This document shows positions 44,236-53,199 of a stretch of 64,000 nt of DNA, one piece after another (within the stretch, counting starts at the first letter, position 1; each line of letters begins with the position of its first letter). The position numbers and the translations under genes were made by a program. The DNA is from Vibrio tritonius. GTDB lineage: Bacteria; Pseudomonadota; Gammaproteobacteria; Enterobacterales; Vibrionaceae. The stretch covers positions 1,426,001 through 1,490,000 of the forward strand of contig NZ_AP014636.1 of the NCBI RefSeq assembly GCF_001547935.1, in the 5' to 3' direction. Below the pieces are notes generated by a model. It searched no databases. It was given only the letters and a program-made list of their open reading frames with translations, and was not told the origin of the DNA.

Positions 44236-45267
44236 TTATTGCCAATCAAGAATCACTTTACCCGATGCGCCGCTGCGCATGGTGTCAAAGCCTTGTTGGA
44301 AATCATCGATACTAAAGTGGTGCGTAATGATTAGGGTAAGATCCAAACCAGATTGGATCAGGCTTGCCATCTTGTACCACGTTTCGAACATTTCACGACC
44401 GTAAATGCCTTTAATGACCAAGCCTTTGAAAATCACTTGAGTCCAATCGATCGCCATATCTGATGGTGGAATACCCAATAGCGCAATACGGCCACCATGG
44501 TTCATGGTTGTTAGCATTGAACTGAATGCACTTGGTACGCCAGACATCTCAAGACCAACATCAAAGCCTTCGGTCATACCTAGCTCTTTCATCACATCTT
44601 CCAGTTTCTCATTGGCAACGTTAACCGCACGAGTCACGCCCATTTTACGAGCGAGTTCTAGGCGATATTCGTTCACATCCGTAATCACAACATGGCGAGC
44701 ACCAACGTGTTTAGCGACAGCGGCCGCCATGATACCAATTGGGCCAGCACCAGTGATTAAGACATCTTCACCCACGAGATCAAACGACAATGCGGTGTGC
44801 ACTGCATTACCAAATGGGTCAAAGATAGAGGCAAGATCATCAGAAATACCCGCTGGAATTTTGAATGCGTTAAACGCTGGAATCACTAGGTATTCGGAAA
44901 AAGCGCCAGTGCGGTTTACCCCCACACCAACGGTGTTACGACAAAGGTGAGTACGGCCACCACGACAGTTACGGCAATGACCACAGGTAATATGACCTTC
45001 GCCAGAGACGCGATCACCAACCGAGAAACCACGCACATCAGAACCCACCGCAACAACTTCACCTACGTATTCGTGGCCAACCACCATAGGAACAGGGATG
45101 GTATTTTGTGACCATTCATCCCAGTTGTAGATATGCACGTCGGTGCCACAAATCGCGGTTTTACGAATTTTGATTAACAAATCATTGTGACCTGGTTCTG
45201 GCTTGTCCACTTCGGTCATCCAGATACCCTGTTCACGTTTTAATTTGGCTAATGCTTTAATTTTCAT
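44236..45267 (-). CDS. tdh: L-threonine 3-dehydrogenase
   Basis: 343-residue zinc-dependent medium-chain dehydrogenase that oxidises threonine to 2-amino-3-ketobutyrate with NAD. The catalytic-zinc region is [15 protein letters not shown] and VGHEYVGEV. The structural-zinc cysteines are in [18 protein letters not shown]. The nucleotide fold is [20 protein letters not shown]. It matches E. coli Tdh in length and sequence. It is second in the kbl-tdh operon, 11 bp after kbl, so the two steps of threonine breakdown to glycine are made together. Confidence 0.97.
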   Translation of the reverse strand: MKIKALAKLKREQGIWMTEVDKPEPGHNDLLIKIRKTAICGTDVHIYNWDEWSQNTIPVPMVVGHEYVGEVVAVGSDVRGFSVGDRVSGEGHITCGHCRNCRGGRTHLCRNTVGVGVNRTGAFSEYLVIPAFNAFKIPAGISDDLASIFDPFGNAVHTALSFDLVGEDVLITGAGPIGIMAAAVAKHVGARHVVITDVNEYRLELARKMGVTRAVNVANEKLEDVMKELGMTEGFDVGLEMSGVPSAFSSMLTTMNHGGRIALLGIPPSDMAIDWTQVIFKGLVIKGIYGREMFETWYKMASLIQSGLDLTLIITHHFSIDDFQQGFDTMRSGASGKVILDWQ

Positions 45268-45278
45268 GTGATTACGCC

Positions 45279-46472
45279 TTAAATAATGCCCATCTCTTTA
45301 CCCACTTCAATAAAGGCATCAATCGCCTTATCCAACTGCTCACGGCTGTGTGCCGCAGACATTTGGGTACGGATACGTGCCTGACCTTTTGGTACCACTG
45401 GGAATGAGAACCCGACAACATAAATGCCTTTGGCTAAAGCGCGTTCAGCAAATTCGGCCGCCACTTTCGCATCACCCAACATGATTGGAATGATTGCGTG
45501 GTCAGCGCCCGCAAGCGTAAAGCCTGCGTCTGTCATACGAGTGCGAAAATGCGCTGCGTTGTCCCATAGGTGGGCACGCAAGTCATCACTTTCACTTAAT
45601 AGATCGAGTACACGTAGCGATGCCGACACGATCGCTGGCGCTACCGAGTTAGAGAACAAATAAGGGCGAGAGCGTTGACGTAACCAGTCAATCACCTCTT
45701 TTTTACCAGCAGTGTAACCGCCAGAAGCGCCGCCCATCGCTTTACCCAGCGTACCGGTAATGATATCGATGCGGTCAATCACATCATGATATTCGTGAGT
45801 ACCGCGACCGTTCGCGCCCATAAAACCGACGGCGTGAGAATCATCCACCATCACTAACGCATGGTATTTATCTGCAAGGTCACAAATAGCAGGCAGGTTA
45901 GCGACCACACCATCCATTGAGAACACACCGTCTGTCACGATAAGTTTATGACGTACACCCGCTTTATCGGCCGCAATCAATTGTTCTTCCAACTGTGACA
46001 TATCGTTGTTGGCATAGCGGTAACGTTGTGCTTTACACAAACGAACCCCATCAATGATCGACGCGTGGTTCAATGCATCAGAAATGATCGCATCGTTTTG
46101 ATCAAGTAGAGTTTCAAACAACCCCGTGTTGGCATCAAAACATGAGGTGTAAAGAATAGTATCTTCTTTACCGAGGAAGGCTGAGAGTTTTTTCTCCAGC
46201 GCTTTATGCGCGTCTTGTGTACCACAAATAAAACGAACCGATGCCATACCAAAACCATGCTCATCCATCCCCTCTTTTGCCGCTTCAATCAGCGCAGGAT
46301 GGTTCGCCAGCCCAAGATAGTTATTGGCACAGAAGTTTAAAACTTCCTCTCCAGTGGAGATTTGAACCGCTGCTTGTTGCGAAGAAGTGATGATTCGTTC
46401 TGATTTGTACAGTCCTTCAGCTTTGACTTCCTCAAGCTGATTACGGATCTGTTGATAAAAGGCAGAAGACAT
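45279..46472 (-). CDS. kbl: Glycine C-acetyltransferase (2-amino-3-ketobutyrate CoA ligase)
   Basis: 397-residue PLP enzyme that splits 2-amino-3-ketobutyrate with CoA into glycine and acetyl-CoA. Family motifs: [38 protein letters not shown], and the PLP lysine in [13 protein letters not shown]. The start at 46472 has AAGGA 7 nt upstream and matches the usual length; a frame from 46514 would add 14 residues. The 249-bp region upstream has no gene; it holds the promoter and, near aldB, a terminator. Confidence 0.97.
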   Translation of the reverse strand: MSSAFYQQIRNQLEEVKAEGLYKSERIITSSQQAAVQISTGEEVLNFCANNYLGLANHPALIEAAKEGMDEHGFGMASVRFICGTQDAHKALEKKLSAFLGKEDTILYTSCFDANTGLFETLLDQNDAIISDALNHASIIDGVRLCKAQRYRYANNDMSQLEEQLIAADKAGVRHKLIVTDGVFSMDGVVANLPAICDLADKYHALVMVDDSHAVGFMGANGRGTHEYHDVIDRIDIITGTLGKAMGGASGGYTAGKKEVIDWLRQRSRPYLFSNSVAPAIVSASLRVLDLLSESDDLRAHLWDNAAHFRTRMTDAGFTLAGADHAIIPIMLGDAKVAAEFAERALAKGIYVVGFSFPVVPKGQARIRTQMSAAHSREQLDKAIDAFIEVGKEMGII

Positions 46473-46641
46473 TGCATGTTCCTTTTTGAGATACCAAGTT
46501 CTATTACCCGCCATTTTTCAATGGTGGTGTTCATTGTGTTAAGTGTAATCCATGCCATCACAAGCGATTATCCTGTGCTGCGGAAAAGTATTTGTGAATA
46601 TGAGGAACAAATGGATATTAAGGTACACTTTGAGGCAAAAA

Positions 46642-46669
46642 AACCGCTGACCAAATCAAGTCAGCGGTT
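46642..46669 (-). terminator. Rho-independent terminator of the aldehyde dehydrogenase gene
   Basis: Ten-pair stem AACCGCTGAC / GTCAGCGGTT with an 8-nt loop. On the minus strand it is followed by seven T residues. Confidence 0.92.
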
Positions 46670-46721
46670 GGAATAACAGCAGGTGGCATTGCGCCGCCCT
46701 TTGGTTCAACTCATTAGAACG

Positions 46722-48242
46722 CTAGAAAAATCCGAGTGGATTCACATCGTAGCTGATGAGTAGGTTTTTGGTGTTTTGATAGTGCCCCAACATCATCTTA
46801 TGGGTTTCACGACCGATACCGGATTTCTTATAGCCGCCGAACGCCGCATGCGCAGGATACATATGGTAACAGTTGATCCATACACGTCCGGCTTCGATAC
46901 CACGCCCCATGCGATACGCAAGGTTAGCATCACGAGTCCAAACGCCAGCTCCGAGGCCATATTCGGTATCATTCGCAATCGCGAGTGCTTCAGCTTCATC
47001 TTTGAAAGTGGTAATCGCAATCACAGGGCCAAAAATTTCCTCTTGGAAAACGCGCATTTTATTGTGACCTGCCAACATGGTGGGTTGCACATAATAACCA
47101 TTGCTGATCTCGCCACTTTGCTCAGCCTTATCACCACCGAAGATCACTTTTGCCCCTTCATTACGACCAATTTCAAGATAGCTTAGAATTTTTTCATATT
47201 GCTCTTCAGATGCTTGAGCCCCAACCTGAACGTCAGTGTCTAATGGGTTACCTTGGCGAATCAATTTGGCACGTTCTGCTAACTTATCTACAAATTTCTC
47301 GTAGACCGATTCTTGCACCAATACCCGTGATGGACAGGTACACACTTCTCCTTGGTTGAAGAAACCTAACAACGTACCTTCTAAGCATTTTTCCAAATAC
47401 GCATCTTCGTGCTCAAACACATCGGCAAAGTAAATATTTGGCGATTTACCACCTAGCTCAACAGTCGATGGGATGAGGCTGTCTGCAGCACATTTGAGGA
47501 TATGGTTGCCAACGGAAGTTGAACCAGTAAAGGCCAATTTATTAATTCGACGGCTGGTTGCCAGAGCTTGCCCAGCCTCAGTACCAAAACCATTAACAAC
47601 GTTCACCACACCTGGTGGTAGAAGATCTTGAATCGTTTCCATCAAGATCAAAATAGACACGGGGGTTTGCTCGGCAGGTTTCATCACCACGCAGCAGCCA
47701 GCCGCAAGTGCAGGTGCTAATTTCCACGCAGCCATCAACATAGGGAAGTTCCATGGAATAATTTGCCCTACCACGCCAATGGGCTCATGGAAGTGATAAG
47801 CGGTAGTCTTGTCGTCAATCTCTCCGATGGATCCTTCTTGCGCTCGGATACAACCAGCAAAGTAACGGAAGTGGTCAACGACTAAAGGGAGATCAGCAGC
47901 GAGCGTCTCACGAATGGGCTTGCCATTTTCCCAAGTTTCGACGTAAGCCAAGGTTTCCAAATGCTGTTCAATACGGTCGGCTAGTTTAAGCAATAAATTG
48001 GCGCGTTCTGTCACACTGGTTTTAGACCAAGTGGTACGCGCTTCGTGCGCAGCATCTAGGGCTAGTTCAATATCGCCTTTATCTGAACGGGCGACCTGAC
48101 AATAGACTTGCCCATTAACCGGTGAGATATTGTCAAAATATTCGCCACCTACCGGCTTAACCCATTGTCCCCCAATGAAATTATCGTAATGTGATTTGAA
48201 ATTGAAAATCGCTTTTGCAGTTCCTGGTTGAGCATAAATCAT
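46722..48242 (-). CDS. aldB: NAD(P)-dependent aldehyde dehydrogenase, AldB/ExaC type
   Basis: 506 residues, the normal AldB length. Landmarks: [31 protein letters not shown] for cofactor, ELGGKSPN with catalytic Glu, [13 protein letters not shown] with catalytic Cys, [10 protein letters not shown], and [16 protein letters not shown]. It oxidises acetaldehyde and related short aldehydes. It diverges from a sigma-54 activator across 248 bp that contains operator-like palindromes, which fits activation by that protein. No clear -24/-12 promoter was found on its strand by eye. Confidence 0.94.
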   Translation of the reverse strand: MIYAQPGTAKAIFNFKSHYDNFIGGQWVKPVGGEYFDNISPVNGQVYCQVARSDKGDIELALDAAHEARTTWSKTSVTERANLLLKLADRIEQHLETLAYVETWENGKPIRETLAADLPLVVDHFRYFAGCIRAQEGSIGEIDDKTTAYHFHEPIGVVGQIIPWNFPMLMAAWKLAPALAAGCCVVMKPAEQTPVSILILMETIQDLLPPGVVNVVNGFGTEAGQALATSRRINKLAFTGSTSVGNHILKCAADSLIPSTVELGGKSPNIYFADVFEHEDAYLEKCLEGTLLGFFNQGEVCTCPSRVLVQESVYEKFVDKLAERAKLIRQGNPLDTDVQVGAQASEEQYEKILSYLEIGRNEGAKVIFGGDKAEQSGEISNGYYVQPTMLAGHNKMRVFQEEIFGPVIAITTFKDEAEALAIANDTEYGLGAGVWTRDANLAYRMGRGIEAGRVWINCYHMYPAHAAFGGYKKSGIGRETHKMMLGHYQNTKNLLISYDVNPLGFF

Positions 48243-48446
48243 GGTTCTATCCTTTCCACTTTCTCATTCATGTTATGGGTACATACCGCGCTTTATTTGC
48301 AGCGCTCACAAAAGATACAACGCAAATCACAAGCCAAGATTATTTACCTTGTTGTTAATAAGTTGTAACGATATGATTAACAAATAATTAAAAACCCACA
48401 CCGAACAGATGAACTTAACTGAATGGACTGCCTGCCATTGTTCATC

Positions 48447-48487
48447 TGTTCCAAAATGGAACAGTGTCACTGTGACAAGGTGGAACA
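48447..48487. promoter_or_regulatory. Palindromic operators between aldB and its activator
   Basis: TGTTCCAAAATGGAACA (48447-48463) is a perfect 7-bp inverted repeat. TGTCAC-T-GTGACA (48465-48477) is a perfect 6-bp one, and a further half-site TGGAACA lies at 48481-48487. They run up to the activator's start codon at 48491 and cover its ribosome site, so binding would also repress the activator gene. They are probably activator binding sites acting from a distance on aldB. Confidence 0.7.
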
Positions 48488-48490
48488 CTT

Positions 48491-50245
48491 ATGCAAATTC
48501 AACCCAATAATAAGGATTGGCTCAGCTCATCTTGGGAGCGCAGTAAAGAGGCGGGACTCATCCAACGTCGACTGCCCGATGCGATTCGTCTGCCGAATTA
48601 CGAACTGAAAGAGAGGCAATGGCGAGCAACGACCATGATTGAGGCTGTTGAGCAATTCGTTCTCCCTCTATTCAATCAAATATGCTCTCATACCGACAGT
48701 CGCCTAATTCTGACCGATGCCGATGGCGTTATTCTCTCATCTTGGGGACAGTCTCATTTTCGTGAACAACTATTGCAAATCGCCCTCGACAGTGGCTGCT
48801 GTTGGCAAGAGAAGCTCAAAGGCACCAACGCTATCGGTACGGCATTAATTGAATCTAGACCTATTTCTGTCATCGGTGAACAACATTACATTCGCCAGCA
48901 TCAATTTATCAGCTGTTCCGCTAGCCCAATTCAGGATTACCAAGGAACCACCGTGGGTATTCTTGATATCACCAGTGAGCAGCAAAAACATGACATTACA
49001 TTGCAAGTGCTAGTACAAAACATGGTGCAGTTAATTGAAAACCATCTAATTTCCTCTTTGCCAAACGGCGTTACCCGCATCGATTTAGCGCTCGATCCCA
49101 CCCTGATTCATAGCGGTTGGCAAGGCATAGTGATCGCTGATCAAGATGGCAAAGTGATGGCTTATAACCCTATTGCAACGCATTTACTGGAGCAAAAACA
49201 TTTGTTGGGCGTCGATCTCGACCAAGTCATAGAGCAGGTCCCTCGTCGAGTCATTTACGAAAGCCACACCATGAACAACAATGCCCCCAAAGTAAGGGGG
49301 AAAACGCCAGTATCAAGTACTCATTTGCACTTTGGCGATGCATCCGTTGAAAAGGCATGGCAACAGGCAACGAAATTGCTCAATCACGATATTCCTATTT
49401 TATTGATGGGCGAAACCGGTGTGGGCAAAGGCGAGTTCGTGAAGGCGTTACACCAACATAGCAATGCAAAACAGCCACTCATTAGCGTTAACTGTGCCGC
49501 GCTGGCCAGTGAATTGATTGAATCTGAGCTATTTGGTTATGCCCCTGGTGCCTTTACTGGCGCCAGCAATAAAGGCTATGCAGGGAAAATTCGCGCAGCA
49601 GATAATGGCATTCTGTTTCTTGATGAAATCGGTGATATGCCTTTAGAAGCACAAAGTCGTTTACTGCAAGTACTACAAGATAAAGTCGTAGTACCGGTTG
49701 GCTGCACCAAAGAGTATCCGGTTCACCTGCAAATCATTGCTGCGACTCATCAATCTCTAGAAAAAGCCGTCGAAGCGGGAACTTTTCGTCAAGACCTCTA
49801 TTACCGCCTCAATGGTTTGGTGCTCACTCTACCAGCATTACGTGAACGCTCTGATCGCAGTGCACTTATCACTGAACTGCATAGAAAATACCGTAAATGT
49901 ACACAAACAATATCCACACAGCTGCATAAAAAACTCGAACTCTACTCTTGGCCGGGTAACTTACGTGAACTCGATAATGTGATGAAAGTGGCGTGTTTAC
50001 TCGCTAGCGAGGAAAATGAGCTCAAACTTGAGCATCTGCCCACCAACGTTGTTCATTTACTAAAACCTAATCACGATCAGCTCAATTCCGTTCCCCCAGC
50101 TCAAACCTTGCGTCATACTCTAGATAACCAATTGATTGAAACGTTTCATGCCCATCGTGGCAATGTGAGTCAAACAGCGAAGCAATTAGGAATTAGTCGC
50201 AATACTTTGTACCGTAAATTGAGGGCGATCGGACTTTTAGCATAA
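48491..50245 (+). CDS. Sigma-54-dependent activator, AcoR-like
   Basis: 584 residues. The N-terminal sensory region (residues about 60-220) is GAF-like with CWQEKLKGTNAIGTALIE, characteristic of AcoR-type activators. A PAS-like linker is followed by the AAA+ domain: GETGVGKGEFVKALH (Walker A), ESELFGYAPGAFTGAS (the sigma-54 contact loop is ESELFGY followed by GAFTGA) and GILFLDEIGDMPL (Walker B). The C-terminal Fis-type helix-turn-helix is HRGNVSQTAKQLGISRNTLY. It is divergent from the aldehyde dehydrogenase and so probably responds to acetoin, alcohols or aldehydes. Confidence 0.93.
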   Translation: MQIQPNNKDWLSSSWERSKEAGLIQRRLPDAIRLPNYELKERQWRATTMIEAVEQFVLPLFNQICSHTDSRLILTDADGVILSSWGQSHFREQLLQIALDSGCCWQEKLKGTNAIGTALIESRPISVIGEQHYIRQHQFISCSASPIQDYQGTTVGILDITSEQQKHDITLQVLVQNMVQLIENHLISSLPNGVTRIDLALDPTLIHSGWQGIVIADQDGKVMAYNPIATHLLEQKHLLGVDLDQVIEQVPRRVIYESHTMNNNAPKVRGKTPVSSTHLHFGDASVEKAWQQATKLLNHDIPILLMGETGVGKGEFVKALHQHSNAKQPLISVNCAALASELIESELFGYAPGAFTGASNKGYAGKIRAADNGILFLDEIGDMPLEAQSRLLQVLQDKVVVPVGCTKEYPVHLQIIAATHQSLEKAVEAGTFRQDLYYRLNGLVLTLPALRERSDRSALITELHRKYRKCTQTISTQLHKKLELYSWPGNLRELDNVMKVACLLASEENELKLEHLPTNVVHLLKPNHDQLNSVPPAQTLRHTLDNQLIETFHAHRGNVSQTAKQLGISRNTLYRKLRAIGLLA

Positions 50246-50349
50246 GTTATTGACACATAGAACAAGACAATTGCAATGATAAGTTTTATCTGCGAAAGTC
50301 CGCTCTACTTATAATAAATAGACAAGTGTAAACCTTTACACCACACAAT

Positions 50350-51282
50350 ATGGTTCATCCAAAATTAATCGCGTTACTGCCTGACCTTGCCAGTTTTATA
50401 TTGGTGGTTAATGAAGGCAGCTTTACTGGTGCTGCTCATCAATTAGGTGTCACTCCATCAGCGTTAAGTAAACTGATTACACGCCTAGAAAAAGCATTGT
50501 CGGTAAAATTATTTGAACGCTCTACTCGGCAACTGCATATCACTCAAGCGGGCCAACAGATTTACGACCAATGCTTGGTCATGGTCAATGCGGCCCAACA
50601 AGCGATTGAGTTATCTCACCATGATCATAGTGAGCCTTCAGGTGCGTTGACTGTCGCCGCACCTGAAGCCTTTCTAAATTCAGTGCTACAACCTTTCGTG
50701 CTGCCTTTTCTGCAACAATATCCGCACATTGAACTCAAGCTTCGTGCGGCAGATGGTCAGATAGACTTATTCCGCAACAACATTGATATCGCGTTTAAGC
50801 TTACCGATAAGCCGGATGAGAGCTTGGTATTAAAAGAGCTATGCAAAACCAACTTAGTTCTTTGTGCGAGCCCTGACTATTTGCAGCGTAGAGGTCACCC
50901 AGCTCACCCTATCGAGCTCAGCCAGCATGACTGCCTATACCTAGCAGAAAACGCGAAAGACCATGTGTGGGACTTTTTAAAAGATGATGAGTTTCATACG
51001 GTCGCAATTTCAGGTCGTTACGCCGTTAATCAATCACAGATGCGCCTCAATGGGGTTAAATATGGCTTAGGGATCGGGATCTTCCACGACTTTGTGGTAC
51101 AAGATGCCTTAAGTGCTGGCGAAGTGGTGCAAGTGTTACCCACATGGACAATCAAAAGTAACTATCACGGGGCGGTCGCCATGCAATACCCACAAACCAA
51201 ATACATGCCTGCGCGCTTAAGAGTGTTTATCGACTACGTGATAGCCAATGTGCAACCCAAATTACTCGCTAAGGATAAGTAA
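50350..51282 (+). CDS. LysR-family transcriptional regulator
   Basis: 310 residues. The winged helix-turn-helix is residues about 8-68 (FILVVNEGSFTGAAHQLGVT, SALSKLITRLE, FERSTRQLHITQAG). The C-terminal periplasmic-binding-like effector domain has ALTVAAPEAFLNSVL and GLGIGIFHDFVVQDAL. It is followed, 1 bp later, by a VOC-family gene, so the two are co-transcribed. The effector and targets are unknown. Confidence 0.92.
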   Translation: MVHPKLIALLPDLASFILVVNEGSFTGAAHQLGVTPSALSKLITRLEKALSVKLFERSTRQLHITQAGQQIYDQCLVMVNAAQQAIELSHHDHSEPSGALTVAAPEAFLNSVLQPFVLPFLQQYPHIELKLRAADGQIDLFRNNIDIAFKLTDKPDESLVLKELCKTNLVLCASPDYLQRRGHPAHPIELSQHDCLYLAENAKDHVWDFLKDDEFHTVAISGRYAVNQSQMRLNGVKYGLGIGIFHDFVVQDALSAGEVVQVLPTWTIKSNYHGAVAMQYPQTKYMPARLRVFIDYVIANVQPKLLAKDK

Positions 51283-51283
51283 T

Positions 51284-51676
51284 ATGCTTAAACGTTTTCA
51301 TCACGTTGCGATCATTTGCTCTGATTATCAACGTTCGAAAGAGTTTTACACACAAGTATTGGGATTAACCGTCATCAGCGAGCATTTTCGCGAAACTCGT
51401 CAATCCTATAAATTGGATTTGGCCTTACCTGACGGCAGCCAAATTGAGCTGTTTTCCTTCCCTAATCCACCAGTACGCCCTAACCATCCAGAAGCACAAG
51501 GTTTGCGTCATCTCGCTTTTGTAGTCGACAATGTGGCAGAAGAAAAGCAACGATTGGAAAGCTTAGGGATTGAAGTAGAGCCGATTCGTATTGACCCATA
51601 TACAGAACGCTGTTTTACCTTTTTCCAAGACCCTGACGGCTTGCCACTTGAACTCTACCAAGAAGCGGAACGCTGA
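51284..51676 (+). CDS. VOC-family metalloenzyme, YaeR/GloA2-like
   Basis: 130 residues, a single glyoxalase/bleomycin-resistance fold. It matches E. coli YaeR strongly: FHHVAIICSDYQRSKEFY, IELFSFPNPPVRP, GLRHLAFVVDNV, and RIDPYTERCFTFFQDPDG followed by LPLELYQ. The metal ligands are the early His, Glu in IELF, the His in LRHLAF and Glu in LELYQ. The substrate is unknown. The start at 51284 lies just after the LysR stop codon; the frame from 51248 overlaps LysR and is rejected. A hairpin (51685-51705) follows. Confidence 0.93.
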   Translation: MLKRFHHVAIICSDYQRSKEFYTQVLGLTVISEHFRETRQSYKLDLALPDGSQIELFSFPNPPVRPNHPEAQGLRHLAFVVDNVAEEKQRLESLGIEVEPIRIDPYTERCFTFFQDPDGLPLELYQEAER

Positions 51677-51684
51677 GGCTGTAA

Positions 51685-51705
51685 GGCCAACATCCAACGT
51701 TGGCC
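51685..51705. terminator. Hairpin between convergent genes
   Basis: Seven-pair stem GGCCAAC / GTTGGCC with a 7-nt loop between the VOC gene and the cytochrome gene; the T-run is weak. Confidence 0.55.
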
Positions 51706-51736
51706 ATTACATCTTTCATCGTATCGTGAGATTACA

Positions 51737-52096
51737 TCAACGTGTCTTTCTGTGGTACTCACGACGTAAATCATCCACTTTTCGTAAATCGTTTTTTGCT
51801 TGTTCAAGCTGATTATTATCCAGATCGCTTTGTACCGTATCGAGCGCCTGAGTTAACTCTTGCAGCCCTTTATGGTAAGCCGCCAAATCATCACCATCAT
51901 ATTCATGATGTTTTGATTGCTCAACTAGCGTGGAAAGGTCCGCCACCGCAGCTTTCATACTAGCCACACTTTTGGCTTGTGCTGCATCACGAAAGGCTGA
52001 CTTCATTTGCTTCATCGTGTCACCTAAATCACCATGAGCCCAGACATTTGAGGCCATCGTGATACCAATGAGAAACACGGTCATTGCTCTTATCAT
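51737..52096 (-). CDS. Cytochrome b562-family protein
   Basis: 119 residues with a signal peptide (MIRAMTVFLIGITMASNVWA). The mature protein is a four-helix bundle of about 99 residues. Axial heme ligands by comparison with CybC are the Met in LGDTMKQMK near the start and the His in REYHRK near the end. There is no CxxCH motif, so heme would be bound non-covalently, in the periplasm. It probably shuttles electrons or senses redox state. Lone gene. Confidence 0.85.
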   Translation of the reverse strand: MIRAMTVFLIGITMASNVWAHGDLGDTMKQMKSAFRDAAQAKSVASMKAAVADLSTLVEQSKHHEYDGDDLAAYHKGLQELTQALDTVQSDLDNNQLEQAKNDLRKVDDLRREYHRKTR

Positions 52097-52157
52097 TAAA
52101 CATTCCTTATTATTTTTTACTCACCATGACTTAAACAAAGTTCCTGATTGTCAGTCA

Positions 52158-52177
52158 TATACCCAAGTAACCTCAAA
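52158..52177 (-). repeat. Half-end of the 266-bp element at the 3' end of the PHP hydrolase gene
   Basis: TATACCCAAGTAACCTCAAA. On the minus strand, TTTGAGGTTACTTGG supplies the TGA stop of the adjacent gene. The gene's other flank has a second, shrunken copy (52940-53009). Confidence 0.7.
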
Positions 52178-52919
52178 AGTGTAGTTCAAATTCCTCAATT
52201 GGTTCATGGCCACGCAAGCGCAAAAAGTTCAAAAAATCACGAGCAGAACGAGTTATTACCTTATCTTCATCAACCCCTACACTTTCCAGTAACGGCAGTG
52301 CTGACTCAAACCCACCAATATAGGTACAGAAATGCGCGTCACTGCCGGTTGTAATGTAAGCGCCCGCTTGCTTCGCCACTTCTGCAATCGCATAACAGCG
52401 CTCTTTACTACCGACTCGGCTCTGACCTTCCAAACTGCTGTTGTTAATTTCAATGGCAACATGATGTTTGGCGGCACTCTCTATTACCGCCTCAAAGTCA
52501 AAATCAAAACGTGGATTTCCGAGATGACCCAATGCATCAATTCTTCCTTGTTCAATAGCATTAATGAGCATTTGAGTGTGTTCTGGTTTGGTACTCGGAA
52601 CGAGCACTGGCTCATGCAGGCTACCGATCATCCAATCGAGGCGCAGTTCAATTTGAGGCGGAATATCAATATCTCCAGCCAGGTTCAGAATATTCGCTTC
52701 AACGCCTCGGATAAGCGCGACGCCCTCGAGAAATCGAGGCAACATCTTTTGGTTACCGAAAAACCAAGGGTGAGGCGCATCAGGCATAGACTGAGCATGA
52801 TCTGTGGTACAAAACATTTCCAACCCGCGTTCGTTGGCACTGCGAGCATTTTCAATAATCGTGCTGTAAGCATGTCCACTCGCGTAGGTGTGAGTATGGG
52901 TATCGACAAGTATTTTCAT
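52173..52919 (-). CDS. PHP-domain metal-dependent hydrolase, YcdX type
   Basis: 248 residues. PHP metal motifs: [16 protein letters not shown] at the start, [56 protein letters not shown] and TTGSDAHF, which together form the three-metal site. E. coli YcdX is a trinuclear-zinc phosphatase linked to swarming. The stop codon comes from an adjoining repeat half-end, so the C terminus (EEFELHF) may be a few residues different from relatives. Confidence 0.93.
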   Translation of the reverse strand: MKILVDTHTHTYASGHAYSTIIENARSANERGLEMFCTTDHAQSMPDAPHPWFFGNQKMLPRFLEGVALIRGVEANILNLAGDIDIPPQIELRLDWMIGSLHEPVLVPSTKPEHTQMLINAIEQGRIDALGHLGNPRFDFDFEAVIESAAKHHVAIEINNSSLEGQSRVGSKERCYAIAEVAKQAGAYITTGSDAHFCTYIGGFESALPLLESVGVDEDKVITRSARDFLNFLRLRGHEPIEEFELHF

Positions 52920-52939
52920 TTTTTAGAATCCTTCCAGTG

Positions 52940-53009
52940 TATACCCAAGTAACCTCAACACACTGTTTCAGCAAATACAACTCGCCCTTTGGGAGCTCAT
53001 TTGGGTATA
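52940..53009. repeat. 266-bp element, copy E, reduced to 70 bp
   Basis: Both terminal repeats remain (TATACCCAAGTAACCTCAA and CATTTGGGTATA), together with the internal segment TACAACTCGCCCTTTGGGAG. About 196 bp of the interior is gone. It lies just upstream of the PHP hydrolase gene. Confidence 0.85.
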
Positions 53010-53199
53010 TGAATAAAGTTTAACAGTCATACCAACGAGATACCACGATACGAACGTGAACACCATCAAATGCCATTGCCGATTTGCCACGTTAAAGGCT
53101 TGCAGCGAAGCGTGGCAAGACTCACTTTTTAAGCGATTGCTATTGCAACATTACGACCTTGAACAATACTTAAATCGGCATAAAAATCAGGGACGTTTT

